Below, one piece after another: positions 15,686 through 24,817 of a stretch of DNA of 64,000 nt. The notes beneath the pieces were generated by a model. That model saw only the letters and a list, made by a program, of their open reading frames with translations, did not search any database and was not told the DNA's origin. Source of the stretch: Pseudomonas asplenii (GTDB taxonomy: Bacteria; Pseudomonadota; Gammaproteobacteria; Pseudomonadales; Pseudomonadaceae); assembly GCF_001293465.1 (NCBI RefSeq), contig NZ_JSYZ01000018.1:186001-250000 (forward strand), written 5' to 3'. The first letter of the stretch is position 1; the number at the start of each line of letters is the position of its first letter. The translations under genes and the position numbers were made by a program.

Positions 15686-17046
15686 TGCGGCGTCTGTCTC
15701 TCGCCGGGCGCCTGGCGCTGCTGTTCGCCGCCTGTACCGCAACGGTGTCGCTGGTGGCCGGCGTGCTGTTCAGCCGGGCCAGCGAGTCGCACTTCGTCGA
15801 ACTCGACCAGCAGTTGCTGGATGGGCGCCTGGCCGAACTGCGCAGCCTGCTGGGCCAGGTGGCCGACCTCGGCGACTTCCAGCCGCTGCACGAGCGCCTG
15901 CAAGGCGAAATCAACCTGCGCCCCGACCTGGCCCTGAGAATCCACGGCGCCGACGGCCAGCTCTGGTTCGACAGCGCCCGCGCCCTGCCCGAGAAACTGC
16001 CCGCCCAAGCCGGACTGAACAGCCTGCTGAGCGGCACCAGCGCCTACCGGATCTTCAATGTACCGCTGACGCCGGGCCGGGCGGACTCCGCCCAACTGAC
16101 GCTGATCCTCGACATCACCCATCACCAGCATTTCCTGCAGCGCATGCAGCAGTTGATCTGGCTGACGGTCGGCCTTTCGGCCCTGGCCACCGCCCTGCTC
16201 GGCGCCTGGGCCGCCCGCAGCGGCCTGCGCCCCCTGCGACGCATGAGCGAAGTGGCGGGCGGCATCTGCGCCCACTCGCTGACCCAACGCCTAGGCATCG
16301 GGCAGATGCCGGCGGAGCTGGCCGAGCTGGGGCAGGCCTTCAACGCCATGCTCGGGCGCCTGGAGGACTCGTTCCAGCGACTCTCGGCGTTCTCCGCCGA
16401 TATCGCCCACGAACTGCGCACGCCGCTGTCGAACCTGCTCACCCACACCCAGGTCACCCTGACCCGACCACGCCCACTCGAGGACTATCGCGAGGCGCTG
16501 CACAGCAACCTCGAGGAACTGCAATGGATGGCGCAACTGGTCAACGACATGCTGTACCTGGCCAAGGCCGACCATGGCCTGCTGAACCCGAGGTTCGAGC
16601 AGCTGGAACTGGCCGACGAGGCCGATGTGCTGCTGGAGTTCTTCGCACCACTGGCCGAAGACAACCAGGTCCGCGTGAGCCGCAGCGGCACGGCGAAACT
16701 GCTGGGCGATCGCAGCATGTTGCGCCGGGCGCTGTCCAATCTGCTGGACAACGCGCTGCGCTTCACGCCGATGGGTGGTGAAATCCGGATCAATCTGGAG
16801 ACGACGGCAGCAGGCCTGCGTGTCAGTGTGCAGAACAGCGGTGAAGGGATCGCGGCGCAAGCGCTGCCGCGGCTGTTCGACCGGTTCTATAGGGCGGATC
16901 CGGCCCGCCATGAAGGGAGCAACGAGCATGCCGGCCTGGGACTGGCGATTACCCAATCGATCGTGCGGGCCCATGGTGGGCGGATTCATTGTGAATCGGA
17001 GGGAGGCTGGACACGGTTCATCATCGAATTGCCGTGCCAGGCTTGA
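15685..17046 (+). CDS. copS: Heavy-metal sensor histidine kinase, CopS/CusS type
   Basis: 453-aa inner-membrane sensor. TM1 is at about 8-30 (LALLFAACTATVSLVAGVLF), followed by a periplasmic sensor region of about 125 residues, TM2 near 155-178, HAMP, and the H-box FSADIAHELRTPLSNLL. The HATPase domain has NLLDNALRF (N box), GEGIAAQALPRLFDRFYR and HAGLGLAITQSIV (G boxes). It overlaps copR by one base. The ATG at 15685 is preferred to the GTG one codon earlier. By family it would sense periplasmic Cu(I) and control CopR phosphorylation. A REPIN follows the gene. Confidence 0.88.
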   Translation: MRRLSLAGRLALLFAACTATVSLVAGVLFSRASESHFVELDQQLLDGRLAELRSLLGQVADLGDFQPLHERLQGEINLRPDLALRIHGADGQLWFDSARALPEKLPAQAGLNSLLSGTSAYRIFNVPLTPGRADSAQLTLILDITHHQHFLQRMQQLIWLTVGLSALATALLGAWAARSGLRPLRRMSEVAGGICAHSLTQRLGIGQMPAELAELGQAFNAMLGRLEDSFQRLSAFSADIAHELRTPLSNLLTHTQVTLTRPRPLEDYREALHSNLEELQWMAQLVNDMLYLAKADHGLLNPRFEQLELADEADVLLEFFAPLAEDNQVRVSRSGTAKLLGDRSMLRRALSNLLDNALRFTPMGGEIRINLETTAAGLRVSVQNSGEGIAAQALPRLFDRFYRADPARHEGSNEHAGLGLAITQSIVRAHGGRIHCESEGGWTRFIIELPCQA

Positions 17047-17053
17047 GGGCCTC

Positions 17054-17142
17054 TTCGCGGGCAAGCCCGGCTCCTACAGTCCGGCGTCGTTCACCCATGA
17101 TGCATACGACACCGATCTGTAGGAGCCGGGCTTGCCCGCGAA
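17054..17142. repeat. REPIN, copy 2 (CCG/CGG variant)
   Basis: Two 24-bp REP arms at 17054-17077 and 17119-17142 (core GAGCCGGGCTTGCCCGCGAA) flank a 41-bp loop with a degenerate TCGT/ACGAC inverted repeat. It lies between the convergent copS and lolE ends. Confidence 0.9.
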
Positions 17143-17156
17143 AACGGTATCCCGGC

Positions 17157-18401
17157 TTACGAGTAGCGCAACGCCTGCGCCGGCTCGGTCTTCGCCGCGC
17201 GATACGCCGGATAGAGCGTCGCGAGAAAGCTCATGATGAACCCGGCCGAACAGATCAACACCACATCTCCCCCCTGCAACTGCGACGGCAGGTTGCTGAC
17301 GAAGTAGACGTCGGAACTGAAGATGTGCTGCCCGCTGATCCGCTCGATCCAGCCCACCAGCTCACTGACGTTCAACGCCGCGATCACGCCGAGCACACCG
17401 CCGATCAGGGTGCCGACGATACCGATCACCGTGCCCTGGACCATGAAGATCGCCATGATCTGCCGCGGCGTGGCGCCGATGGTACGCAGGATGGCGATGT
17501 CCGCGCCCTTGTCGTTCACCACCATGATCAGCGTCGCGATGATGTTGAACGCCGCCACCGCGACGATCATCAGCAGCAACAGGCCGATCATGGTCTTTTC
17601 CATCTTCATCGCGCTGAACAGGCTCCCCTGGGTGTGAGTCCAGTCATCGGCCTTGTAGCCGGCGCCCAGGTCGCCGGCGATGGCGGTGGAGACCTGCGGC
17701 GCGGCATACAGGTCCTTGACCGCCAGGCGCACGCTCTGCACCTGGTTCGGCTGCCAGTGCTGGATCTGCGCCGCGTCGGCCATGTGGATCAACGCCATGG
17801 AACCATCCAGTTCGGCACCGACCTTGAACACGCCCACCACGTTCAGGCGCTGCATGCGTGGGGTGATGCCACCCGGATCGGGGCTCACTTCCGGGACGAT
17901 CAGGGTCAGCTTGTCGCCGACATTGAGGCGGAAACGCCGGGCGGTGATCTCACCGATCACCACGCCGAACTCGCCCGGCTTCAGGTCTTCCAGCCTGCCC
18001 TGGACGATATGCTGGGCAACGATCGAGACCTTGCCTTCCTGGGCCGGGTCGACCCCGCTGATCTGGATCGGCTGCATCGCCCCCTTGTACGACAGCATGC
18101 CGTCCATCTCGGTGAACGGCACCGCCGCGGTGACCTGGGGATTGCGCATCGCCGCGGCAGCCACCGGCTGCCAGTCGTCGATGGGCTTGACCCCGACGAT
18201 GGTCGCGTGGGGCACCATGCCGAGAATCCGCGACTGCATTTCCTTCTGGAAGCCGTTCATCACCGACAGCACCACGATCATCGCCAGCACGCCCAGGGCG
18301 AGGCCAATCATCGAGGTCATCGAGATGAACGAGACAAAACGGTTGCGGCGTTTGGCACGGGTGTAGCGCGTGCCGATGAAAATCGATAACGGTCTGAACA
18401 T
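17157..18401 (-). CDS. lolE: Lipoprotein-releasing ABC transporter permease LolE
   Basis: Inner-membrane subunit (414 aa) of the LolCDE complex that extracts outer-membrane lipoproteins and hands them to LolA. MacB-like topology is present: TM1 in SFISMTSMIGLALGVLAMIVVLSVMNG, a periplasmic domain of about 220 residues, then three C-terminal TMs (IGLLLLMIVAVAAFNIIATL, GIVGTLIGGVLGVIAALN, VVLICSAGFIMSFLATLYP). It is paralogous to the upstream permease, sharing the start MFRPL and FIGTRYTRAKRRN. It is last in the lolC-lolD-lolE operon. The C versus E assignment follows operon order. Confidence 0.92.
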   Translation of the reverse strand: MFRPLSIFIGTRYTRAKRRNRFVSFISMTSMIGLALGVLAMIVVLSVMNGFQKEMQSRILGMVPHATIVGVKPIDDWQPVAAAAMRNPQVTAAVPFTEMDGMLSYKGAMQPIQISGVDPAQEGKVSIVAQHIVQGRLEDLKPGEFGVVIGEITARRFRLNVGDKLTLIVPEVSPDPGGITPRMQRLNVVGVFKVGAELDGSMALIHMADAAQIQHWQPNQVQSVRLAVKDLYAAPQVSTAIAGDLGAGYKADDWTHTQGSLFSAMKMEKTMIGLLLLMIVAVAAFNIIATLIMVVNDKGADIAILRTIGATPRQIMAIFMVQGTVIGIVGTLIGGVLGVIAALNVSELVGWIERISGQHIFSSDVYFVSNLPSQLQGGDVVLICSAGFIMSFLATLYPAYRAAKTEPAQALRYS

Positions 18402-18468
18402 TCGCAGGCCACCGTAGAAAATAATCGAGCCGGCCACCGAGGACACCCACAGGGCCGGCCAGGGCGAA

Positions 18469-19167
18469 TCAGATTGCGACCAGCTTGCCGTCGGTCAGGT
18501 GCAGCACACGGTCCATCTGGCGCGCCAGGTTCATGTCATGGGTCACCACCAGGAACGCGGTCTGCATCGAAGTGCTGAGCTCCAGCATCAGGTCCTGGAT
18601 ACCCTGGGCGGTATGGTGGTCGAGGTTGCCGGTCGGCTCGTCGAGCATCACCAGGCCGGGCTTGTTCACCAGTGCCCGGGCGATCGCCACGCGCTGGCGC
18701 TCACCGCCGGACAACTCGGCCGGCTTGTGCTCCAGGCGATGCCCCAGCCCTACCCGCTCCAGCAAAGCCGTGGCGCGCTGACGCGCCTCGGGGATCGCCG
18801 TACGGCCGATCAGCAGCGGCATGCAGACGTTCTCCAGGGCGGTGAATTCCGGCAGCAGGTGGTGGAACTGGTAGACGAAGCCCAGCGCACGGTTGCGCAG
18901 CAATCCACGGGCCTTTTCGCCCAGCGCCGACAACTCCTCGCCGGCCAGCCAGACACTCCCCTTGGACGGCGTATCCAGCCCGCCCAGCAGGTTGAGCAAG
19001 GTACTCTTGCCCGAACCGGAACTGCCGACGATCGCCACCCGCTCGCCCGCGTACAGCTCAAGCTGCAGACCGGACAGCACCACCACCGACTCCGGGCCCT
19101 CCTCGTAGGATTTGCCCAGGTTGCGGCAACTCAGCACTGCTTTATCACTCATGCCCAACTCACTCAT
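18469..19167 (-). CDS. lolD: Lipoprotein-releasing ABC transporter ATPase LolD
   Basis: ATPase of LolCDE on the cytoplasmic face. It has Walker A GSSGSGKST, Q-loop YQFHHLLPEFTALENV, signature LSGGERQR and Walker B LVMLDEPT. The ATG at 19165-19167 (MSELGMSDKAV) has GGAGG 9 bp upstream and overlaps the lolC stop by 8 bp, so it is the better supported start (232 aa). The alternative ATG at 19150-19152 (MSDKAV, 227 aa) matches homologue lengths but has no good ribosome-binding site. The gene is flanked by the two permease genes. Confidence 0.93.
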   Translation of the reverse strand: MSELGMSDKAVLSCRNLGKSYEEGPESVVVLSGLQLELYAGERVAIVGSSGSGKSTLLNLLGGLDTPSKGSVWLAGEELSALGEKARGLLRNRALGFVYQFHHLLPEFTALENVCMPLLIGRTAIPEARQRATALLERVGLGHRLEHKPAELSGGERQRVAIARALVNKPGLVMLDEPTGNLDHHTAQGIQDLMLELSTSMQTAFLVVTHDMNLARQMDRVLHLTDGKLVAI

Positions 19168-20410
19168 AACGTAGCGCCTCCGCAGGCTGGGTGCGCGCCG
19201 CACGCCAGGCTGGATACAGGGTGGCGAGGAAACTCAGGACCAATGCCGCGCCACAGACCATCAACACGTCCTCGGCCATCAGTTGGGACGGCAGGTAGTC
19301 GATGAAATACACGTCGGCATTGAGGAACTTGTGGCCGATCAGGCCTTCGAGGGCGGAGATCGCGGCACTGACATTCAGCGCGGCGAAGATCCCCACCGCC
19401 GCACCAATGAGTGTGCCGACCACGCCGATCACACTGCCCTGGACCATGAAGATCGCCATGATCTGCCCGGGCGTGGCGCCCAGGGTGCGCAGGATCGCGA
19501 TATCGCCCTTCTTGTCGTTCACCACCATCACCAGCGTCGAAATGATGTTGAACGCGGCAACCGCGACGATCAGCAGCAATAGCAGGCCGATCATGGCCTT
19601 TTCCATCTTGATCGCCTGGTACAGGTTGCCGTGGGTACGGGTCCAGTCACGGGCGTAGTAATGGTTTTCGCCCAACTGCTGGGCGATCTCCCAGGCCGTG
19701 CGCGGCGCCTGGAACAGGTCGTCGAACTTCAGCCGCAGCCCCTGGACCTGGTCCGGCTTCCAGCGGTGCAGGCGCGCCAGGTCGTCGAGGTTGGTCAGGC
19801 CCAGGTAGCCATCCAGCTCGCCGGCACCGACATGAAAGATCCCGACCACGGTGAAGCGCTTCATCCGCGGGAACATGCCCGCCGGCGTCACCGAAACCTC
19901 CGGGGCGACGAAGGTCAGCTTGTCGCCAAGGCCGACGCCAAGCTTGGTCGCGGCCTTGTCACCGATGACGATGCCGAAGCTGCCCGGCGCCAGGGCATCG
20001 AGCTGGCCCTGCTGCATGAAGCGGTCGATGATCGACACCTTGCGCTCCTGCGCCGGGTCGATGGCGTTGAGCAGCACCTTCTGCACCTGGCCGTTGTTGG
20101 TCAGCAGCCCCTGCATCTGGGTGAAGGGTGCCACGGCGGCCACCTGCGGGTTCTGCCGGACCTTGTCCGCCAGGCTCTGCCAGTCGCTGATCGGCTCGCC
20201 CGATTCGATGGTGGCGTGGGGCACCATGCCCAGCACGCGATCGCGCATTTCCCGGTCGAAGCCGTTCATCACCGACAGCACCACGATCATCACCACCACG
20301 CCCAGGGCGAGGCCGATGATCGAAGTCAGGGAGATGAAGGAGACAAAATGGTTGCGACGCTTTGCACGGGTATAACGCGTACCGATAAATACGAAGAGTG
20401 GTCTGAACAT
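19160..20410 (-). CDS. lolC: Lipoprotein-releasing ABC transporter permease LolC
   Basis: First permease of the Lol operon (416 aa). It has the same architecture as lolE: SFISLTSIIGLALGVVVMIVVLSVMNG at TM1, a large periplasmic domain that would contact LolA, then three TMs near the C-terminus ending FLATLYPAWRAARTQPAEALRYE. The frame is open to 20566 upstream, but the ATG at 20408-20410 (MFRPLFVFIGTRYTRAKRRN) matches the paralogue exactly. It overlaps lolD by 8 bp. Confidence 0.92.
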   Translation of the reverse strand: MFRPLFVFIGTRYTRAKRRNHFVSFISLTSIIGLALGVVVMIVVLSVMNGFDREMRDRVLGMVPHATIESGEPISDWQSLADKVRQNPQVAAVAPFTQMQGLLTNNGQVQKVLLNAIDPAQERKVSIIDRFMQQGQLDALAPGSFGIVIGDKAATKLGVGLGDKLTFVAPEVSVTPAGMFPRMKRFTVVGIFHVGAGELDGYLGLTNLDDLARLHRWKPDQVQGLRLKFDDLFQAPRTAWEIAQQLGENHYYARDWTRTHGNLYQAIKMEKAMIGLLLLLIVAVAAFNIISTLVMVVNDKKGDIAILRTLGATPGQIMAIFMVQGSVIGVVGTLIGAAVGIFAALNVSAAISALEGLIGHKFLNADVYFIDYLPSQLMAEDVLMVCGAALVLSFLATLYPAWRAARTQPAEALRYE

Positions 20411-20505
20411 GTCGGGGGCTGGTTCGAAGGAAAAGAAGACGTCCATGTGGCGAGGGCGGGTCAGCAGCTTTACACTCAGACCATTGCCTCTGCCTTGGGT
20501 TCGCC

Positions 20506-21093
20506 ATGTCGACATTAGATGAAGAAGATCGCCGCGAATACTACCGTATCGAGGACACGATCGCACTGGAAATCCGCCCCCTGTCCGCCGCCGACGCAGC
20601 GGGCAAGGATGTGTTGCAGGATGCGTCGCCGCTCTTCAACCTGTTGAGCGAACTGCACCTGAGCGAGTTCGAGTCGCAGCACCTGCTGCGCCAGGTCACC
20701 GAGCGCGACCGCGCCCTCTCAGCCTACCTGAAATCCCAGAACAAGCGCATCGATCTGCTGAGCCAGGTGATGGCCATGACCATCCTCGGCGAAATCGGCG
20801 AGCCGCAGTCGGTGGTCCTCTCCGAAGGCGGTATCGAGTTCGGCCATGACGTGGCCTACCCGGCCGGCACCCGACTGGCGATCAAGCTGGTGCTGATGCC
20901 GCAGGCACTGGGCCTGTTGCTGCGGGCCAAGGTCACCCATTGCGAACCGCAGAGCCTGGGCTCGTTCGAAATCGGCACCGAGTTCGAATCATTGACCGAT
21001 GCCCAGCGCCAGTTGCTGGCCCGCTATATCTTGCAGAAACAGGCGCAGCAACGGCGCCTGGCCCGCGAGCAGAACGACCCCGAGGCCCATTGA
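20506..21093 (+). CDS. PilZ-domain protein (predicted c-di-GMP receptor)
   Basis: 195-aa cytoplasmic protein. The start MSTLDEEDRREYYRIED contains the PilZ RxxxR-type basic motif (REYYR). The second half has LSEGGIEFGHDVAYPAG, a variant of the D/NxSxxG motif, and ends in EIGTEFESLTDAQRQLLARYI, typical of PilZ barrels. A long helical insert (about 45-95) lies between them. It is divergent from lolC and followed by a glycerophosphodiesterase, the same order as PA2989-2990. Its output is unknown. The degenerate second motif (SEGG in place of DxSxxG) leaves nucleotide binding to be shown. Confidence 0.82.
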   Translation: MSTLDEEDRREYYRIEDTIALEIRPLSAADAAGKDVLQDASPLFNLLSELHLSEFESQHLLRQVTERDRALSAYLKSQNKRIDLLSQVMAMTILGEIGEPQSVVLSEGGIEFGHDVAYPAGTRLAIKLVLMPQALGLLLRAKVTHCEPQSLGSFEIGTEFESLTDAQRQLLARYILQKQAQQRRLAREQNDPEAH

Positions 21094-21157
21094 GCCTCGG
21101 GTTCATCGTGCGCCCCCGATTACTTGCCGAATCATTTTTCCCTTGTAAGGAGCAGTC

Positions 21158-21880
21158 GTGACTCTGATTTATGGCCATCGTGGCGCCAAAGGCGAAGCGC
21201 CGGAAAACACCCTGACCAGTTTCCAGGAATGCCTCAAACACGGCGTCCGCCGCTGCGAGTTGGACTTGCACCTGTCCATGGATGGCGAACTGATGGTCAT
21301 CCATGACCCGACCCTCAAACGCACCACCGACCGGCGTGGCAAGGTGGTCGAGCACACCGCCGCCGAGCTGGTGACCTACGATGCGCGCAAGGGTGGCCCC
21401 GGCTGGCTCACCGCCTGCCCGATCCCGCGCCTGGAGGAACTGTTCGAGCAGTGCGATTTCGAGCACTGGCAACTGGAGGTCAAGAGCGCCTCGCGCACCC
21501 GCGCGGCGACCACGGTACTGGCGATTCGAGAACTGGCACAGCGCTTCGGCCTGCTGGACAAGGTCACCATCACCTCCAGCTCCCGCGAAGTGCTCAAGGC
21601 CGCCCTGGAGCTGACCCCGGACCTGTCACGCGGCCTGGTGGCCGAATATGCCTGGCTCGACCCACTGAAGGTCGCCCAGAGCTATGGCTGCGAGTTCCTG
21701 GCACTGAACTGGACACTCTGCACCCCGGAACGCCTGCTCAAGGCCCAGCGTCAGGGTCTGCACGTGTCGGTGTGGACAGTCAACGAGCCGGCGCTGATGC
21801 GCAGGCTCGCCGACTTCGGCGTCGATAGCCTGATTACAGACTTTCCCGGTTTGGCCACGGCCACACTTGGGAAAGGCTGA
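21158..21880 (+). CDS. ugpQ: Cytoplasmic glycerophosphodiester phosphodiesterase
   Basis: 240-aa TIM-barrel GDPD that hydrolyses glycerophosphodiesters to glycerol-3-phosphate and an alcohol. Catalytic and metal-binding motifs are present: GHRGAKGEAPENT (His/Arg, Glu), ELDLHLSMDGELMVIHD (E-x-D and the second catalytic His), and WQLEVKS. There is no signal peptide, so it is the cytoplasmic UgpQ type rather than GlpQ. The GTG at 21158 is chosen because AAGGAG lies 7 bp upstream and the motifs begin at residue 7. Confidence 0.92.
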   Translation: MTLIYGHRGAKGEAPENTLTSFQECLKHGVRRCELDLHLSMDGELMVIHDPTLKRTTDRRGKVVEHTAAELVTYDARKGGPGWLTACPIPRLEELFEQCDFEHWQLEVKSASRTRAATTVLAIRELAQRFGLLDKVTITSSSREVLKAALELTPDLSRGLVAEYAWLDPLKVAQSYGCEFLALNWTLCTPERLLKAQRQGLHVSVWTVNEPALMRRLADFGVDSLITDFPGLATATLGKG

Positions 21881-21922
21881 AATCGGTCTCCCCGGCCGGC
21901 TCAGGCCACCGGCCGGAGCCGC

Positions 21923-23317
21923 TCAAAAAAGCCGGTTCAGGCCATCGTAGGCAGCTACCCGATAGGCTTCGGCCATGGTCGGGTAGTTGAAGGTGGTGTT
22001 GACGAAGTACTTCAGGGTGTTGTTCTCACCCGGCTGGTTCATGATCGCCTGGCCGATGTGGACGATCTCCGAAGCCTGGTAGCCGAAGCAGTGCACACCG
22101 AGCACTTCCAGGGTCTCGCGGTGGAACAGGATCTTCAGCATGCCTTGCGGCTCGCCGGCGATCTGGGCGCGGGCCATGCTCTTGAAGAATGCCTTGCCCA
22201 CTTCGTACGGCACCTTGGCCTTGGTCAGCTCATGCTCGTTCTTGCCGATCGAACTGATCTCCGGAATGGTGTAGATACCGGTCGGCACATCGTTGACATA
22301 GCGCCAGCTGCCGTTGTCGACGATGCTGCCCGCAGCCGAGCGGCCCTGGTCGTGGGCGGCACTGGCCAGACTCGGCCAGCCGATCACGTCGCCGGCACCG
22401 TAGATATTCGGCTGGCAGGTACGGTAGTTCTCGTCCACCTCGATCTGGCCACGGCCGTTGACCTTGACGCCGATGTTCTCCATGCCCAGCTTGTCGGTGT
22501 TGCCGGTACGGCCGTTACACCAGAGCAAGGCGTCGGCCTTGATCTTCTTGCCCGACTTCAGGTGCAGGATCACCCCGTTGTCCAGGCCCTCGACCCGGTC
22601 GTACTCCTCGTTGTGGCGCACGGTGATGTTGTTGTTGCTGAAGTGGTAGCTCAACGCCTGGGAAATTTCCGAATCGAGGAAGCTCAGCAACTGGTCACGG
22701 TTGTCCACCAGTTCGACCAGTACCCCCAGGCCACTGAAGATCGACGCGTATTCGCAACCGATCACCCCGGCACCATAGATGATCAGCTTGCGCGGAGTGT
22801 GGCCCAGGCTGAGGATGGTGTCGCTATCGTAGATACGCGGGTGGTTGAAATCGATGTCGGCCGGGCGATAGGGGCGCGAGCCGGTGGCGATGATGATGTG
22901 CTTGGCCACCAGTTTTTCGACCACGCCGTTGGGGCAGACCACTTCGACGGTCTGTTCGTCGGCGAAGCTGCCGGTACCGAAGAACAGGTCGACCCGGTTG
23001 CGGGCGTAGTAGCCGGTGCGCGAGGCGACCTGCTTGGCGATCACCTTCTCGGCGCTCTTGAGCACGTCCGGGAAGGAGAACCAGCGCGGCTCGCCGATGG
23101 CCCGGAACATCGGGTTGGTGTTGAACTGCATGATCTGCCGCACGGAGTGACGCAAGGCCTTGGACGGGATGGTCCCCAGGTGGGTGCAGTTGCCACCGAC
23201 CTGACGGCGGCTGTCGACCATCGCGACCTTGCGCCCTGCCTTGGCGGCGTTCATTGCCGCACCCTCTCCAGCGGGGCCGGAACCCAGTACCACTACGTCG
23301 TAGTTGTAGACAGCCAT
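21923..23317 (-). CDS. sthA: Soluble pyridine nucleotide transhydrogenase
   Basis: FAD-dependent enzyme transferring hydride between NADPH and NAD+, which balances the cofactor pool. At 464 aa it matches the family. The FAD site VVLGSGPAGEGAAM is at the N-terminus, and the NAD site IIYGAGVIGCEYASIFSGLG is near 180. In the lipoamide-dehydrogenase-like GGNCTHLGTIPSKALRH the second redox cysteine is replaced by Thr, as expected for SthA, which lacks the active disulfide. The C-terminal dimerisation domain contains ALGVHCFGYQASEIVHIGQA-type sequence. Monocistronic and cytoplasmic. Confidence 0.96.
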   Translation of the reverse strand: MAVYNYDVVVLGSGPAGEGAAMNAAKAGRKVAMVDSRRQVGGNCTHLGTIPSKALRHSVRQIMQFNTNPMFRAIGEPRWFSFPDVLKSAEKVIAKQVASRTGYYARNRVDLFFGTGSFADEQTVEVVCPNGVVEKLVAKHIIIATGSRPYRPADIDFNHPRIYDSDTILSLGHTPRKLIIYGAGVIGCEYASIFSGLGVLVELVDNRDQLLSFLDSEISQALSYHFSNNNITVRHNEEYDRVEGLDNGVILHLKSGKKIKADALLWCNGRTGNTDKLGMENIGVKVNGRGQIEVDENYRTCQPNIYGAGDVIGWPSLASAAHDQGRSAAGSIVDNGSWRYVNDVPTGIYTIPEISSIGKNEHELTKAKVPYEVGKAFFKSMARAQIAGEPQGMLKILFHRETLEVLGVHCFGYQASEIVHIGQAIMNQPGENNTLKYFVNTTFNYPTMAEAYRVAAYDGLNRLF

Positions 23318-23483
23318 GCGTACTCCTCAGAACAGGCCGAGGCACCCCTCTGGCACCTGCGGCTAAATCACGTCGCGGCAGCGACATGAAGGATCAAATC
23401 TCGGTGTGCAGTCTATAGATGCGTGAACGCCGCGCACATTAACCCTTGGTCGCGTCGTAAGCCAGCTTTGCCTGCACTACATG

Positions 23484-24530
23484 TTAATGCGCAGCAGCCT
23501 TCGGCAATCTGTCAAACGCCGAATTCGTTCGTGTGACGAAAGCTTTATCGGCACGGATCACAAAAAAAGCAGCGATATCGTGTTTTTCCGCATAGTCCCA
23601 ACCCCGCTCCGGGCCGAGGATCAGCAACAGCGTCGACAAGCCATCGGCCATCAGCGTCGAGGGATGAATCACCGTGACCGCCGCAAGGTCATGGGTGACC
23701 GGCGCGCCGGTCAACGCATCGAAGGTATGGGAATAGCGCTTGCCATCCTGCTCGAAATAATTGCGATAGTCACCTGAAGTGGACACCCCATAACCGTCGA
23801 TGTCGACGATCCGTTGCGCGACCTGCCGATCGTCCCGCGGCGCCTCCAGGGCAACCCGCCAGGAACCGCCATCGGGCTTGCGCCCCACGGCCTTGAGCTC
23901 GCCCGTGACCTCGACGAGAAAACTGTCGATCCCCATCTGCACCAGCCGCGTGGCAATCCGGTCCACAGTGTAGCCTGCGGCAATGCTGTCGAAATCGACC
24001 TCCACCGCGGCGTCCTTGCACAAGCGTTCGCCATCGACATGCAGATGGGAATGGCCGACCCGCTGGCGGGCCGCCGCCAGTTGCGCGGCATCCGGGACCT
24101 TTTCCACACGCCCCTGCGGGCCGAAGCCCCAGAGATTCATCAGCGGTTCGACCGTCAGGTCGTAGGCACCGTCACTCGCAACGGACAGCGCCTCCCCCGT
24201 GCGCACCAGTTCGAGAATCGACGCCGGCATGACCTGGCAACGGTTGGCCGGCAGAGCATTGAAGCGGACGATGTCCGAGTCGCCGCGATAGGTCGACATC
24301 TGCCGGTCGACCTGGGCCAGGATCGCCTCGACCTCGTCCTTGACCCTGGCAGGCGCTGGCCCGCCAGCACGGCGCACATACTGGAGCGAGTAGCTGCTGC
24401 CCATGGTCGGGCCGCCAAAACGCTCCAGCGCGCCCTGCCCGTCGCAACCGCTTGATAGCGCCAGGACCGCACCCGCCAGCCATGGGCCGGGTGATCGCAG
24501 AACCATCCTGAAGAACTGAAGAGAGGGCAT
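23484..24530 (-). CDS. apbE: FAD:protein FMN transferase, lipoprotein
   Basis: Periplasmic flavin transferase that attaches FMN to Thr/Ser of target proteins such as NqrB, NqrC or RnfG. It is a 348-aa protein with a lipoprotein signal ending LALSSGC. ApbE motifs are GPTMGSSYSLQY, VDFDSIAAGYTVDRIA, LVEVTGELKAVG and YSHTFDALTGAPV; the last holds the metal-binding region. In P. aeruginosa the gene next to sthA at this spot accompanies the nqr operon; here no nqr gene follows, so its target must be elsewhere. The start gives MPSLQFFRMVLRSPG, slightly long before the signal core, so one of two later starts is possible. Confidence 0.9.
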   Translation of the reverse strand: MPSLQFFRMVLRSPGPWLAGAVLALSSGCDGQGALERFGGPTMGSSYSLQYVRRAGGPAPARVKDEVEAILAQVDRQMSTYRGDSDIVRFNALPANRCQVMPASILELVRTGEALSVASDGAYDLTVEPLMNLWGFGPQGRVEKVPDAAQLAAARQRVGHSHLHVDGERLCKDAAVEVDFDSIAAGYTVDRIATRLVQMGIDSFLVEVTGELKAVGRKPDGGSWRVALEAPRDDRQVAQRIVDIDGYGVSTSGDYRNYFEQDGKRYSHTFDALTGAPVTHDLAAVTVIHPSTLMADGLSTLLLILGPERGWDYAEKHDIAAFFVIRADKAFVTRTNSAFDRLPKAAAH

Positions 24531-24817
24531 AGGCTCGCAGTCGGCACAATTCAGAGCTACGCATTATGCGCCAAATTAAAGCAGGCCCAGTATTCATCAG
24601 GGCAATGCATGCTTCCCACTCCCCTAAGATCCACAGCGAACGCTCTACCCCGTGGCTTATGCCATTTAGCCAGCAAGCTCGTTTTTTTGTTGCCCGACAA
24701 CCTTAATACACATATCGTTACAAAACTGTTCTGCCAGCGTGTGCATGCTTGAAAGAGTCAGTAAGGACGAGCAAAACGAAGGATTGCTTATAAGACAGCC
24801 AAAGTGAGTGAATAAAA

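Noticed and set aside
21881..21922. GC-rich repeat CCGGCCGG pair as a terminator between ugpQ and sthA
   Set aside because: The stem can form, but no T-run follows on either strand, so termination is not supported.
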